NCBI GenBank assembly: GCA_000827265.1
Contig: KN834753.1
Location: 526,686-590,685, forward strand
Length of the DNA: 64,000 nucleotides
Direction: 5' to 3'
From: Collybiopsis luxurians FD-317 M1
Lineage: Eukaryota; Basidiomycota; Agaricomycetes; Agaricales; Omphalotaceae
Under the pieces are notes generated by a model. It was not told the DNA's origin, searched no databases, and worked only from the letters and a program-made list of their open reading frames with translations. Below, piece by piece: positions 23,145 to 36,432 of this stretch. Position 1 is the first letter of the stretch; each line of letters opens with the position of its first letter. The position numbers and the translations under genes were made by a program.

Positions 23145-23543
23145 TATAGGTGGATGTTATTGAAGATACGGCTATAGTGTAGGTCTCTTGAGATTTCAAA
23201 GGCTCAGCCTTGGAAGAAAGTTTAAGAAAGAATGTTGGATAACGCCATCATTTATCGAGGCGATGGCCCTAGGCTAGCAAAGAGGCGGATCACCGCGGCC
23301 CGGTAGTTGAAGCGCTCGCCGGAATCCGTTGCTCAGTGCCCCAAACATCTTTTGCGGAGGACGAATCTCTCAGGACAAGCCAAAATCCGCTACTGTTACT
23401 TGTGTAAACTTCAAGTATTTAGGCACACGTTAATTCTCAGAAAAATCATAGGAAACACATTTCAATTTGAGGAAGAGATCATGCATATGTTGAGAAAGAG
23501 GGTTCCAAGAGCAAAGCGAATGCGGCGAGTAAGATGCAAGGCG
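23145..23543. other. Intergenic, nothing seen
   Basis: Promoter of the SDR gene and 3' flank of the F-box gene. The frame 23307-23606 is not supported. Confidence 0.45.
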
Positions 23544-25468
23544 CTATTCAAATGCGTCCGGCTGCAATTTAATCATATCAATGTCCATCCCTTCTTCTTT
23601 GAATAGTTCGAGCATTTGCTCCAAGGACTCAATTCTGGATTGGGAGTCTTCGTCTGAGTGCCGTAGGCAAAGTTTCTGCAAACAAGCAACTGCCGTTCCA
23701 TTATCGAGGTCACCGGGAAGAGATCCAGACTGAGCCGAGGAAGTTGATGTGAGCGATGAGGGTTTCCATCTTGAACGCACAAGTTGGACCAGCCGAAGCT
23801 CCAGAATGCGCGACGGATGGGGGCGCTGGAAAGTAAGATCGAGAACCTTAAGTTTTGGAAGCAACCAAACTCCTTTAGGCGTTAGAGTATCCTCTTCGTT
23901 ATTGCCTGAATTCAGCTTAGTGCCCAATGAATTGTTCTCCCTTTCAACTTCTTCGGCTCCTCCTCCTTCACCTGCTCCTTCCTGACCACCTTCTCCATTA
24001 CGCCATTGCGGAAAAATCAGGGACTTTATAATCAGGTCAAGACCACTGCTATCTTCTGATGACTCCTTTACTTCAAGAGTGTCGACAGAAGGAAGAGATT
24101 GAAAGAATCGAAGAATTTGAGTGGAAGTGAATGAAATTGATCGTAGGGTTAAACGGGTTATCGTCGGTGTCTCGATGACAGAGCAGAAAATATCAAAATC
24201 CTCGGGTAGTCTGTCATCAAACTGTGACAAACCCAGTTCCGCATCGGATAACACGAGATGCGTAAGTTGAGGAAGCCTGAGGTATCGGAATAATTCTCCG
24301 CCAACTTCAGGTTCATTATCGAGATGAAAATGCAACTTCTGCGCACTGCAATTGATCACCGTGAGGGTTTCCTGGTCATTTGTCACGGTGGAAACTGCAT
24401 GGGGCTTCACGAGATTCCTTAATGCGAGGGTGCGAAGTTCTGGACATCGTATAATGACATGCAATACCTCTCGCGCAGTAAACATATCCAGAGTGAGGTA
24501 ACGTAGAGATGGGCAAGACGGCTCAAGTAATAGGGGGGAACCTCGCAAAGTCATTGAATGAAGCCTCGGGCAGGCCAGGGAGCAAACCAGAGGTCCTTCT
24601 TCCACCTCTTCGTACGGCGAATCAAGAAAAAGTGATTCTAGTCCAGTAAAGTCTCGTCCGCCTTCAATCAAAGGCTGCAGAAACTCCTCTACAACACTAA
24701 ATCGAGGAAGGCCGATTTCAACATTACGCCAACGTTCTACATTTGTGGTGGGGATCAAAGAAGATAAGGAAAGTGACCGCGTATCAAGACGAACAGAGAA
24801 GTCGATGGGATGTTGGTGGGACCGTTCAAGAAACATGGTGAACAGTCGCTGAGCTGGAGCGCTGGAAATACCATAGAATTGGCGGAACCCGAAGGAGGAC
24901 CATAATACTGGCATAGAAGTAACCAGGTTGTGCCATCTAGAGCAAACGCGGCTAAGAATAATTGTTGGCAACCTGTAATCATGTGCAAAGTCATAGTGGT
25001 TGGTTCCAGTTTGGCCGCAACAAACGTATTCGAAAATTTCGGTCAAGATTTCTGGCGGTAGCATATGGATTGGGGACCTGAGAGAGCGAATGCTCGCCAT
25101 GTAAAGCTGCAGAGCATTCTGATAACCTTCTATCACAGTGCATAGTTCGCGTAATCGTGTGAGCTCCCCCTGGCAGTGATCCCAGTCCGATTGAGCATCA
25201 TCTAAGAGTTTATGGTAGTCTGTGTTCTTGGATTCAGTACGAAAGTATCCTTCGCGGAGATGCTGAATGATTTCGTTATAACTGTCCCTGGGTAGATCTA
25301 GTTGCAGCGAATCGCCACACTTGTTACACAAACGGGTCACAAGCCGTTCTTCAGGCCATGCCTGTTGTGTAAGAGACTGGCGATAGAATTCAACTAAATG
25401 GGCGTAAATTAGTCCGAAACTAGAGAAGGACAGAATAGAACTGGGAACTCACGGTCGAGCTCAGCCAT
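23544..25468 (-). CDS. F-box/leucine-rich-repeat-like protein (copy 1)
   Basis: Exon 1 is 25468-25453 and exon 2 is 25393-23544; 621 residues. The first exon supplies MAELD and joins in frame to a zinc-ribbon-like RLCNKCGDSL, a coiled segment, and an F-box (SPIHMLPPEILTEIFEYVCC, then SRVCSRWHNLV, about residues 115-165). A long region of irregular leucine-rich repeats follows. Such proteins are the variable substrate-binding subunits of SCF ubiquitin ligases and are greatly expanded in Agaricomycetes. A Glu/Gly-rich insert near residue 505 interrupts the repeats. The gene at 49966-51814 is a clear paralogue with the same order of blocks. Target unknown. Confidence 0.85.
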
Positions 25469-26438
25469 AACGAGCAGCGGCAAAAGAGCGCCTTACCATG
25501 CTCTCGGCGCTTAACCCAGTACTTCCAAGCAACTTGACTTCCGAGTACTTCAAGCAAATTTCGAGTATAATTATTGGCTGCTCGTGGCCAACTGCTCGAG
25601 TATCTTGATACAGTTTAAGCTTTAGTTCCGATTCAGCAGATAATATAAGCCAAGGAGTGTCGGTATGTCAACAAAGCTAGGCTCTAGCCCCAGTGAATAA
25701 GCAGGTCTCTTAGTGCTTACTAGAAGAGTCGTTGTACTCCAAGCAATCCGGAGAACATACATTTTGAAGCTCTTGGCAGGGTCCCGATCTCTCGTACGGG
25801 TAGCGAAAATCTTTGATGGTCCTGCACGGACATTTTTTCGCAGAAATTACGGTTGGCAACAGCAAAAATCCAACAGAACCTGTGACCATACCTCACACAG
25901 ACCTCCCCGTACCCCCAGCTGCACGGAGATACATCCTCAATATCCTTGAGGTGTCGAATTCATTCCATATTGACGCCAAGCGCTGCCAAGCCAGCAGCAC
26001 TACTTGTGATACCTCGATTGATATAACGACGGTCCTGACGGTCCACTAGAACGGTCCTATTTTCACCTCGCAGCTTAATGCTATCCTATCATCACACTGA
26101 TATAACCCAGTCATAATCCTCATTGAGAGCGTTCGGCGCTCGGTAGCTATGTTGCACGGCCGTGTCATTTCATATTGACGACCTGCTCTGAAAGGATAAT
26201 CCTCGGACAGGTCATCGACCATAGGGACACTGTTCCTCTCTCTATGTTACTTCCTGGTGCTTTTTCAACTATGCGGCTTGTCCAGTTTCACAGAACGGGT
26301 GCAACCCGGTCCGCCTCCTTCGACGACGCGAATGATTTTTCCATCTTAAAAGCTTGCTCGGAGGTGTTGGTTTCTTCGTTCCGTTTCCCTTGACCAGTTC
26401 CCATCCGCCCCGCTATCACTCGGATTCTTCAGACCAAG
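25469..26438. other. Intergenic between F-box and polygalacturonase genes
   Basis: Almost 1 kb with no supported gene. It is the shared 5' region of two divergent genes. Frames 25713-25949 and 25813-26049 lack motifs. Confidence 0.45.
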
Positions 26439-28394
26439 ATGTTATCTATTGTCGCTCTTGCCACCTTAGCTGCTGCCCTGTCCAGTACCATGGCCACCCC
26501 GACAAATGTCACCCGGACAAGCACGGCCAAAAGAGCTACTTGCACTGTAAATAGTGTCTCCAGTGCTTCCAACCTTTCTGGCTGCACTAGCGTTGTCATT
26601 ACCGCTTTTGAGGTTCCCGCTGGTAGTAAGTACCAAGATAGCTTTGGCCAAATTATCTCTTACGCGTGTCTAATGGGCTACAGACACCGTTACTATTACT
26701 GTAAGTGTATTCTATCATTGGCACGCGTGGGTTGATATCAAGCGCGCATACAGGCCGCATCTGGAGCTGTAAGTACGCTCTACTTGCAATATATTTTGTT
26801 TTACTCAGCAGAATCCCTACATGTCAGACGATTTCAATGTCAGGTTCGGTCGAATTTGCGAAAACGACCACTGCAGGCCCACTCTGGACATTTGTACGTA
26901 TTTCTACTGACTTTCTCTTGCTTCCTGGCGACTGAAATTTTTTAGAATACTGCGGTATGCTTTCAAACTTCCTTCGATTTGGTATCCGCTAATCCTGTCA
27001 CCTTTATCTCAGAACGCCAAATTCACTGGTAACGGCTTTAGCTTCAAGGGAAATGGCGATCGTATGTCTTTGGTCAACTCAAAGGAAAATTATAGTGGCT
27101 AACCGATCTTTCTTAGTTTACTGGGATGGCGAGGGTACTAGCGGTGGTGTCGCTAAACCGCATCCTCTCATGAAGTGCGTCCATAGTTGAATTGAAACCC
27201 AAGAATCTATCGTTGACCGTCATCACTGCCGGCTCGGGTAGATTCAAAGGCTCCGGAACTTTCACGAACTTTATCATCAAGGATTCGCCTGCACACGCAA
27301 TTTCTGTCGGTATGTACATTCTAGGTTCTCCTCTGGCTAAAAGTTCAGCAACTAAATATGCGATAAGGCACGACTGGTACAACGAGCTTCACGGATGTCA
27401 CAGTAGATAATCAAGACGGTGCCTCGCTTGGAAAGAACACTGACGGCTTTGATGTTTCTGCTAGCGATGTACGAGCATGAATCTGCTGGTTGTTGTTACC
27501 TCGCTAATCATGGCTTGTTTGTTAGTTGACCATCAGCGGATGCACCGTTCTCAACCAGGACGACTGGTAAGCTCTGATTTCGCATATGCGCGGACTCCTG
27601 CTCATCAGATGTTATAGTGTTGCCATCAACTCTGGAAGTAACATTGTTTTCACGAACAACGTTTGCACTGGAGGCCACGGTATATCTATCGGCTCTATTG
27701 CGACCGGCAAGAGTGTCTCCGGAGTCACAATCTCTAACAACAAGGTTACGCAGAGTATGTAAGTTGCGTTCGATTACCCTCCAGCGTGTCGGAAAACAAA
27801 CTCGGTTTTCGTTTGCAGGTATGGAATGAGAATCAAAGTCGACAGTGATGCTACAAGTGCTTCCGTTTCGGGCATCACCTACTCTGGCAACTCCATCTCT
27901 GCCAACGACAAATACGGATTCCTCATCTCCCAAAGTTACTCTGAAGACTGTCAGTCGCCTTTTGACTCTGACAATTTCTGTGCATGCTAACACCCTGCAA
28001 AGTTGGCACCCCTGGTACTGGAAGCACCATTTCGTAAGTTTTGTATAGAGCCGTTGGAATTGCCGTGACCTTGACTAATTGTTCCATTCAGTGGCATCAG
28101 CTTCACTGGCGCAACTACCACAGTCACGACATCCGGAAAATACCCGCGCGTTGGTATGTTCATCCCATCAGTATTCCTCGAGCGTCTCTGATTAAGTTAT
28201 TGATCCACAAAGGCGTTGACTGTGGTCACTGCTCCGGCACTTGGAATTGGGGCTCTCTATCTGCGACCGGAGGTGAGGCTTCAGACATTGTCCTCGGAGG
28301 CGCCACGGTATGTGTTTTTTTTGCTGGGTGGATGCTTTCCGACATATCTAACCTGGCCCGTTACAATCTCCAGATCTCTGGTGGATCGTATTGA
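26439..28394 (+). CDS. Secreted endopolygalacturonase (GH28)
   Basis: Hydrolyses alpha-1,4 bonds in polygalacturonan (pectin). Sixteen exons: 26439-26625, 26684-26700, 26754-26768, 26828-26893, 26946-26954, 27013-27061, 27117-27174, 27242-27309, 27368-27468, 27526-27566, 27618-27758, 27819-27949, 28003-28033, 28092-28153, 28213-28307 and 28374-28394; 363 residues. Exons of 17, 15 and 9 nt occur near the N-terminus. A signal peptide (about 19 residues) and a short propeptide ending in Lys-Arg (Kex2-type site) precede the mature ATCTV start. All GH28 catalytic motifs are present: NTDGFD, QDDC, GGHGISIG and RIK. The parallel beta-helix core and the C-terminal DCGHCSGTW fit endo-acting enzymes. 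It suggests growth on plant tissue. Confidence 0.95.
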
Positions 28395-30924
28395 GCCTAT
28401 CACGAGTTTATCAATCTTCGATAACTTGGATCTTGCTAAATATCCATGCATACCCAATTTGCTTGTAGTTTTTCAATTAGGATGGATATATATACTTGAC
28501 AAAAATCCAGGAAAAAAAAAAATCTTTCTGCATAAATTCCTCTCGGCGCCAAGCAGCGCGACATGAGTTAAACAAATAAGGAAACAGTCAAAGCGTTATA
28601 AATTGTCTTTCCTCTTTTGGAAGGGGAGACAGTGTGGTTAGAATTGGCAGTTGTATAGCAAAGTGTTGCGAATTCCAGCATTCTAAGCCATAGAAAGATG
28701 TTTTATACAGTGACAAAAGCGTATGCATGAATACACAGGCAATGGAACTGCCATGACTGTCGACGTTGTAGGAAGTGTTGACCTTAGTGTCCTGACAATT
28801 CCCATCGAACTAAGGTATCCAATGCCTGAAACGTACTTTACGAAAAGAATAAAATTCCTTCAAAACTTTGGATCAACGTCACAATGTCAACTCGCTGCGC
28901 ATACACCTGTATTATTTCGCCACAAAGACCGACCACCTTCGAAGCTGTGGCGACAACTTTTTCCAGCTTCTCTCGATTCACCCAGCTCAATTCCGCAGTA
29001 AAGTGCCCGATCCTCATAAAAAGGGGGTGACGGTGGTCAATTTACTCATGCACCCTCTCAACCTCAACAACAATAATACCCAGCACCTAATCAGACCTAC
29101 TAAACGCGAGTCGGAACACCAGCAAAACAGCACTTATCCCTCGGGACAACCTCTCTCCCTCCCAAATCCACTCACGCGACCAAATTCCATCCTGTACTAC
29201 TGCACATCATGAGAGCAGTTTAATATCCACAGCTTTGACCTGTGGCGTTCCGATCTACGTAAGTGGGAAAAGGAAAGATTTACCAGTTTACCCCTTCTCC
29301 TTCCCGGAATCCGCCTTGATCATGGATACATATGACATACATAACGTAAGTACATTGTATACATCATGATGATAACGAGAACTATAGCTCGGAAATCGGA
29401 AGATTGATACGATGGCGGTACAGTACTTCCTCCATTGTAATGTAATATAATGCACCGCGTACTTTGTAAAGCCGTAGAGATACAGAAGGATGCAGAGCAG
29501 ACGGGTGCATACGGGTACCACTATATACCGCTTGCGATGGACCCTGAGCCCTCGGTACGTAGTCGGAAGAGCAGACATACATTTCTTCTCTATGTTCACA
29601 GGGGGTCCCAGGAAGTAACCGAAATGAATGTGCGAAATCGTATCTCAAATGATTCATAAAACTTTTTTTGTAATTAATGAAAGCCGATGGTGATCTTCCT
29701 ACGTATGCATGTATCTTCCTTTCTTCTCACTGCCAGATGCTCAGCGCGTTGCGGTGACAGGAGCGATATGCTGACGATACTATAGGCCAGAATCGACACT
29801 ATACTCTCTCTATATATACACTTGAACCCTGGGTATAGAATAAGCAAGTATCGCTTGATAGTTCTCCCACCAAACTCTCACTTTCTTTCTTTCTATTCGG
29901 TCCAGAGCAGTCTCGCTTCGCTTAGCAGCACGAGTTCTCATATACAGTATGTACGTTCATGATATCGACAGAATGTAGAAATGCAACGCCGAGTATGTAG
30001 GAGTGACAAGCCCGGGATTACCCTCGAGTATATGCAAGGATGAGGTCAGTGGGAATGAATGGATCGTGTAGCATGCAGACACACACAAGTGTATAACTTC
30101 AGTGACGCAGAAAGGGGCTAGAATCGCCTAGAACCCTGAAAAAAAAAGATGTGGAGGAACGAGAAAGAGATGAACGTGCGCAGATAGATGCATGGCAGAA
30201 TGCGTAGGAATGATCTCAATTGAATGGAATGGAAGGAAGGAAAATGCGTCGTGAAGATGAGATGAGGTGGGAAGGAATTCGAAGCAGAATAACTTGGGAA
30301 GATTGTGATTGATCAAGAATGAAAAAGGAGAAAGAGAAGCCGCGGAAATTGAATGCAGAGATGTCAAATACGCTACATATGCATAGTACCTCTGACTAGA
30401 AATGATGAACGGTCGTATGGGGTCGACGAGTAAGGTGGTACGGTATGTGGTATGTGTATTGAAAGGAAAACACCGAGCGCAATTTCCGGAGACGACAAAC
30501 CCTTCCACAAGTGCGGATTCACACTCGAGGAATAGTCAGCCTCGGGGTAGGCCTAGGGATCTCCGAGACCTCAAAATAGTGCGAAAATCATGAGAATCCA
30601 TGTCCGAAATTGCGCAGAACGCTCTCACTGCTCGGTAGATCGGCATCAGGAACGTCGGAGATGGAAATGATCATAAAAATTTCGTATATTGCTTTGTCGA
30701 AACGGAGCGGAGAGTGAGTTAAAAATATGCAACCGTAGCAAGGCGGAGTTATGTAGACTGGCGGAGAAAGGGCCGGGATAATAGATGGTGCACATAACGG
30801 CAAACCCAATTTTAGAAGAGGAGGAAGTCTAGTGATACAACAACATTTGCGGATGAGAGCTGAGATGCGTTTCGAGTTACACCGAGGTTGAGATAGATAT
30901 GATAAATAGGCGGCATCCAAAGAT
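28395..30924. other. Long intergenic stretch, no supported coding gene
   Basis: About 2.5 kb with no exon chain or family motif on either strand. It contains CT/TA simple repeats (around 29800-29815) and a CTTT repeat near 29883. The part near 30500-30924 may be 3' UTR of the ACT-domain gene. A non-coding transcript cannot be excluded. Confidence 0.45.
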
Positions 30925-32774
30925 TCAGCATGCTCGCAATATAGCTTGGGCACGAGCAGCGTGCCTTTTACCAACGAGCAAGTTGGCAGTCTTGTATGTA
31001 GAACTGTGCATGTGATTGATCCCATTCTCTTCAAGAACGCGTGAAAAACGATTGACGAGGCCGTGCTTGTCTAGAAGAAAGTTATCAGAATAGGAATATT
31101 GTAGAGGCCAAGACATACCTAATCCGAACTTTCGCAAATCGATCTGAAGGCATTTCATTAAACCGCTTGCAGCATCCAACTCCGCTTCTTCTGCGCTGGA
31201 CGCTGCATCTCGGCCGGACTGGTCCTCGTCCTCCTCGCCTGCTTCCTGTCGTGCAAGCCTCTCGTCCGCAGCGTCTAATTCTCCTCCGCATACAACCATG
31301 TATCGCTCGTAGGAGGGGAACAGTCTTGCCAGCAGGTCGACATCCGTGGTAAATGATGTTCCTTCCAAAGTTCGCGTGATACTGAAGAAGGGTACCTTGG
31401 GAGAAACTGTTGCAGATGGTCTCCTTCCACTACTCGAAGACCCGGAACGAGAAAACTTTCGAGTTTGGGACGGAAGCGAAGCAACGCTGGAAAAGTTGGA
31501 AATACTAGTCGCTTGGACGAACGACGTTGCGATAGGTGACAAGGGAGATAGAGGGCCCATCAAGTGTTTAGAAGGTGGTCGGTGGGACGACGGTGAGGCA
31601 AGAGGCGGATAGGAAGGTCCAGTTGATTCAGAAATTGAAGGAGAAGCAGAGGATGACGTCGAATCATTCTCACTGACAGTAGTGGGTGAATGAGAATAAT
31701 ACCCCTCTTCATCGTCGTCGTCATCGCTTGCGGAAGAAGAAGACCCGCATTTAAGTGAAGAATCGTCAGAGCTCGATCGAGCATGAGAAAAACGTCGGGC
31801 AGATAGGTCGACACGTGCACTGGACGAAAGTCTACTGTTTGGGGTCGCACCTTCGAATGTGCCTTTTGATGAAGGAATAAGGTCTGGGAAGGCAATCAGC
31901 TTGATGATTTTGAGAGACCAGTGATCGACGTGGTCGTCTGATAAGCCAACACATGCGAGGTCAGAGCCGAGGATACATACATCCCCGGAGGTAGGAGAGT
32001 GAGATTTTGTGCGAGAGGGAGTTTGTGAGCCGCTGTCATTAACGGATGATACGGCATCTGGGGGTCGTGTTCTGGTAAGGACGGCAGAAGATGGGGCGTC
32101 TGACCCATCTTGGGAGTCTATGAGGGGTGAAGGCGGGGGGGAGAGTAGGCTATGTGTAGCGAGGTCCTCAGAATATAGATCGAAGCCGGCGGAAGAAAAT
32201 AGTGAAATGACTTCTTGGAGACGAGCTTCCTTGACCTGGGAAAGAGGTAACGAGGGATGTTGATGAACGAAAGATGGGAGCTCACAAATATAAAGTCGCT
32301 CAAATATGAGGATTGGTAGAGGATGGATATACCTGCGGCGGCCAGTGGAGCAGATAATTCATAAACCCGTGCTCCAGCATTGTCTGAAAGCCATGAGCAC
32401 CAAATAATTGACTGGTATTATAAAGATGTACCTAGAGCGTCGCTGTGAGAATCTATCTGGAGAACACTCCACTTTTCGTATGAAAACTCGACTGGCTCTA
32501 TAGATTGAGGGTCTGTGAAGCTTTTGCGACTTGAGCCTGAGCCGGACCTAGATCTTTGTTTCTGTCTGTCACGTCTAGCTATGACTTCAAACTCGTCTAG
32601 GGCAGAAGCTTCGGCAAAAATTGAAAGCTCGATCTCGTTGCATGTAAAGTTGAGAAAGGTGGGTCTGGCTTGGAGGATTTGACGGATGATAGGGGACGAA
32701 AGATGAACGAGACGAGAACGAGGGACACGGACGAGAGAAAGGGATACAGGGAGCAAAGAGATGGTAACTTGCAT
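30925..32774 (-). CDS. CASTOR/GATS-like ACT-domain protein
   Basis: Exons in coding order: 32774-32432, 32383-32286, 32235-31119, 31070-30925; 567 residues. The N-terminal part reads SLVRVPRSRLVHLSSPIIRQ then FLNFTCNEIELSIFAEA, and is followed by NAGARVYELSAPLAAAGISI and YQSSYLSDFIFV. The C-terminal part reads LRKFGLDKHGLVNRFSRVL then MHSSTYKTANLLV. This order of tandem ACT-type units recalls vertebrate CASTOR1/GATSL proteins, the cytosolic arginine sensors upstream of TORC1. A Ser-rich linker of about 250 residues (acidic run DDDDDEE) separates the halves. Whether fungal members bind an amino acid is not known to me. The start is the first ATG of a frame opening directly upstream. Confidence 0.75.
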
Positions 32775-33878
32775 CTGTCCTTCTCGTATAGAGTAAGGAG
32801 AAGGCGGAGATACATTTCTACTTGGTCTCTCTTTTTTCTACAGTGAATCGGATATCGGTCCGGTTTTATCAAGTGACTCATTTCATCCCACACTTCTCAT
32901 TTAAGCATACGCCACTCAAAAATAACTTGCTTTTCTCAACGCTCTCTCGATTTCTCCTTTCTGTAGTTTCTCGAATTCTAATCAGACTAATTCCTCCTGC
33001 TTTTTCCGGTCGGCTTCTTATTTTGTTACCCGCCCGCTAGCCCACTTTAACTAATGTGGCGACTTGGTGGCGCGTTCCACCACTGTCGCAATCTTTGTTG
33101 CCAGTGATTGCATCTTCTCAACCACTTTTGGTTCATATCTCCTTATCAGGCTGATGCATCAGTGGCCACCGGAGGCAAGAATCAATCCGGAATAGCTGAA
33201 CCCTCAAACACGGTAAGAGAAATGCCTCTCGCACCAGGTCCATGAGCTAGACATAAAGCTGTACACCCGCATGGACGCCTCGAGCCCTCGTCTACCGCTG
33301 AGTCTTGAGCAGAGGTAGTTTGACGCCGCTGTGGTTCTAGCGTAAAACGCAGTACAAAGCCCATAATTGTTCTCATTCCTTCTCAAATTTATATCAGATC
33401 CTCACAGAACGTCTTTTCAGAAATGCGGCGAGTAGAGCATTCCCGACTTCCCCTTCCGTTCATACTCAGACGTAAATAAACTTGACTGAGACGTGCTTAT
33501 AAGCTTATCAGCAGTAAAGACCATTCAATTGAGCTTCGATTGGGCCTCGATTGAGTCTTAGATGTCCAACAGCATGTTTCCGCAGTAGAGTCTACGTGAG
33601 CGGAAGCACTTGCGGCGCTGGAATTAGCCAGGTTTTGTATCTCAGAAAAACCATTCCACACCGCAGCCGAAGGAAAGACGGTCACATGATCTCCAGTGAC
33701 GCGTGCACGGGCCGGAGACTTGTTTGTTCCAACCACCACGGTTGAATTCTCAAACTCGGGCTTGTCGCTTCCCTCTGCGCCGCCGTTACAACCAACACTC
33801 ACCATTTCTATTCTCTCGCTCTTTTCTGCCGGTATTGTAGCAGGGGCATCTTTGCTCTTGGCTTTTTCCATCTTTACA
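32775..33878. other. Intergenic between divergent ACT-domain and haspin genes
   Basis: About 1.1 kb. The haspin frame is open upstream to 33696 but has no ATG before 33879. Nothing else recognised. Confidence 0.45.
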
Positions 33879-36432
33879 ATGCTCGGCGCACGCACTAAAC
33901 AGATCAACTCTTATGGCAAACGCTCTCAGCGAATCGTCAGTGCTTTCCAGTCAGAGTCGGCCACAAAATCATCATCCATATTGGATGACCTTCCTCCACC
34001 CAGAATCGTTCCAGTAGCCTCGAGGATGAAGAAGAGGTCAGAGAATGCTGTGGCGCTCAGTAAATCAAAAATATCTTCACCAAAGCAGAGACCCGTATTG
34101 AAAAAGAAGAAAGAGTCTCCTCTGGCTCAGCCTCTCAGGCAAAAACTTATGCGAGCTCAGGCAGATCGGAAATTTTCCAATCCCAAACTGGCAGTAGAGG
34201 GAACACCGACTCGAAAGCCGCTGGCCATGTATCCTCTCAATACTCCCGGATCACCCGCTATACCCTCAGGCCTGGCACGGAAGAAAAACACTAAACTCAA
34301 AACCCCGCTTTTGAAACCCCATTCTGATGTGGTCGAAGTTGACATTATCGTCCTAGATCATGAGGGAAAAACCATTAGTAGAGAACGTAGGATTTCGAAG
34401 GGCAAGGAATCGATATCGTCAGGCGACTCGTCTTTTGAGCATTCGGATAATCATGTCCAACCTACCAAGCAATCGAAACGTCTTCGAGGCCAACCCAAAG
34501 CTATTGTCACTGTCGTCTCTGACGGAGAGGACTCTTTTCTCGAAGGTGCTGACGTCCCTTCATCTCCAGCCGAAATCCCACTGTCGAAACCCACTCGGGT
34601 ACCCTTTCGTGCTCCATCCCAAAAACCTCCGCCCCGCGTCTTGGCCCATGTTCTCGTCCCTCCCGCATCGCCGGATCTCGCTTCTGCAATAAAAGTGACC
34701 AATGTCCCCGCGCCATCCTCTCCGCCACCTATGCCATTAATAGACCATGACATTTCCTATCTCGTAAAACCGAGGCAACTCACGCCTATTCGAAAACGGG
34801 GTCAAGGCTTATTTCATCCTCCTAGTCCTCCTTCACCGCTTACCGATTCCGATTTGGATTTATCTATAGACCTCGGACTCGACATCGTTGGCGCTCAGAG
34901 TCCACTGCCTCCCCCTCCGGTGATACCTGAATATCTTCGTCCTCTCTTACAAGAGTGCCAGCAGTCCGAGACTGGGTTACATGAATTTTCTGCGTTCATT
35001 GAAGCGTTCGCTTTCGATCCTGTCGTGCGCACAGGTTCGGCCACGAAGGACTTGCGGTTCAAAAAAGTGGGAGAAGCGAGCTATTCAGAGGTTTTTGGAA
35101 TTGGTGACCTCGTACTCAAGGTCATTCCGCTCCGGGATGAAAGCGGGGCATCCTTGACTTCGAGTCAGAAGGCGCGGGCGAGTGAATGTGCAGATCTGCC
35201 GGCTCCTACTGATGCCAAGGATGTGTTGAAAGAGATTATCGTGACGCGGGCCATGGGGGAAGTGTGCGAGCGGTTTGTCAAGCTTGTTAAATCCTACATT
35301 GTTCGGGGACGCTACCCGCAGACGTTATTGGAGCAATGGGATCGGTACGAAGAAGAGCATGGCTCGGAGAGTGTCAGGCCTGGTAAGTGAGAGGCCACTT
35401 CTAATGTGATCTGGTTCCTCATATACCTGCGTAGATTCGTTCAGCGTCTCTCAAGCATATGCAATCATCGTCCTGCCTAACGGTGGTCCGGACCTCGAAG
35501 CGTACACCTTTTCGAGTGCGAGCAAACGGTGGAGACAGGCATCTAGTATATTCTGGCAGGTTGCAGAAGCCTTGAGCCGCGCGGAGCAAATGGTTTCGTT
35601 CGAGGTAGAGTTTTCTTTCAATTTGCCCATTAATGTCCGCGACCGACTGTTCTTCTCTTTTAGCACCGGGATTTACATTGGGGCCAGATCCTCATCAAGG
35701 ATTTACCGATGTTGACTGTGCTTCCTATGCAACAGCAAAAACTGAACACTCCCGCTAAACAGCGTTCGCCGAGGGCGTTCATGGACGATCCGAGCCATGG
35801 TGTGGAGGTTACATTGATTGACCTCGGGCTGGCGCGGATGGATGCTGGAGACGGTCGCGGCGGTGAAATGGTGCATTGGACTCCATTGGACGAGGAGACT
35901 TTTATGGGCGAAGGTGCGGAATTAGTAACCTTTATTCTCTTCTCTCTGACGTTCACGACTTGCAGGCGATTACCAGTTCGATATCTATCGAATGATGAGG
36001 GAGCAGAATGGCGACAGTTGGGAGTCGTTCAACCCGTCGACGAACGTATTGGTACGTTTGTCAACCGATTCGATAAAAAAAAAACAAGCTTTAATCGCTA
36101 CACTACAGTGGTTGCACTATCTTTTGAAGAAACTACTGCATTCAAAAGGCCTCCGAGCTCCCCCTCCTCCGCGTCAGGGTGCTCGGAACCCATCATCCCA
36201 TTTTACCGAGCGGGAATGCTACGATTGCCTTATAGACCTCGAACACTGGCTAAATCAATCCGCCGCCCCCTTACTGGCCAAGACGAAGAAGACAAGGAGC
36301 AGGAAAAAGTCAGTTGCCCCAAAAGCGACACTGGCAGCAGCAGCGGAATCCGACGCGCCTCCAGCGTGCGTCGGAGAAATCATCATGTACGGAGTCAAGA
36401 AGCATTGGGTGAAAGCGTTGTCGGATCTATAG
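33879..36432 (+). CDS. Haspin-type protein kinase (histone H3 Thr3 kinase)
   Basis: Haspin phosphorylates histone H3 at Thr3 in mitosis and so places the Aurora B complex at centromeres. Exons 33879-35382, 35435-35604, 35664-35913, 35966-36051 and 36109-36432; 777 residues. A long basic, Ser/Pro-rich N-terminus (about 1-380) precedes the atypical kinase domain: FKKVGEASYSEVFGIGDLVLKVIPL (shown in two parts: glycine loop EASYSEVFG, VAIK-like LKVIPL), catalytic loop FEHRDLHWGQILIKD, LGLARMD in place of DFG-type, and the haspin C-terminal GDYQFDIYRMMR. The protein begins MLGARTKQ, so residues 4-8 equal H3 residues 1-5. Start chosen as the first ATG in frame. Confidence 0.92.
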
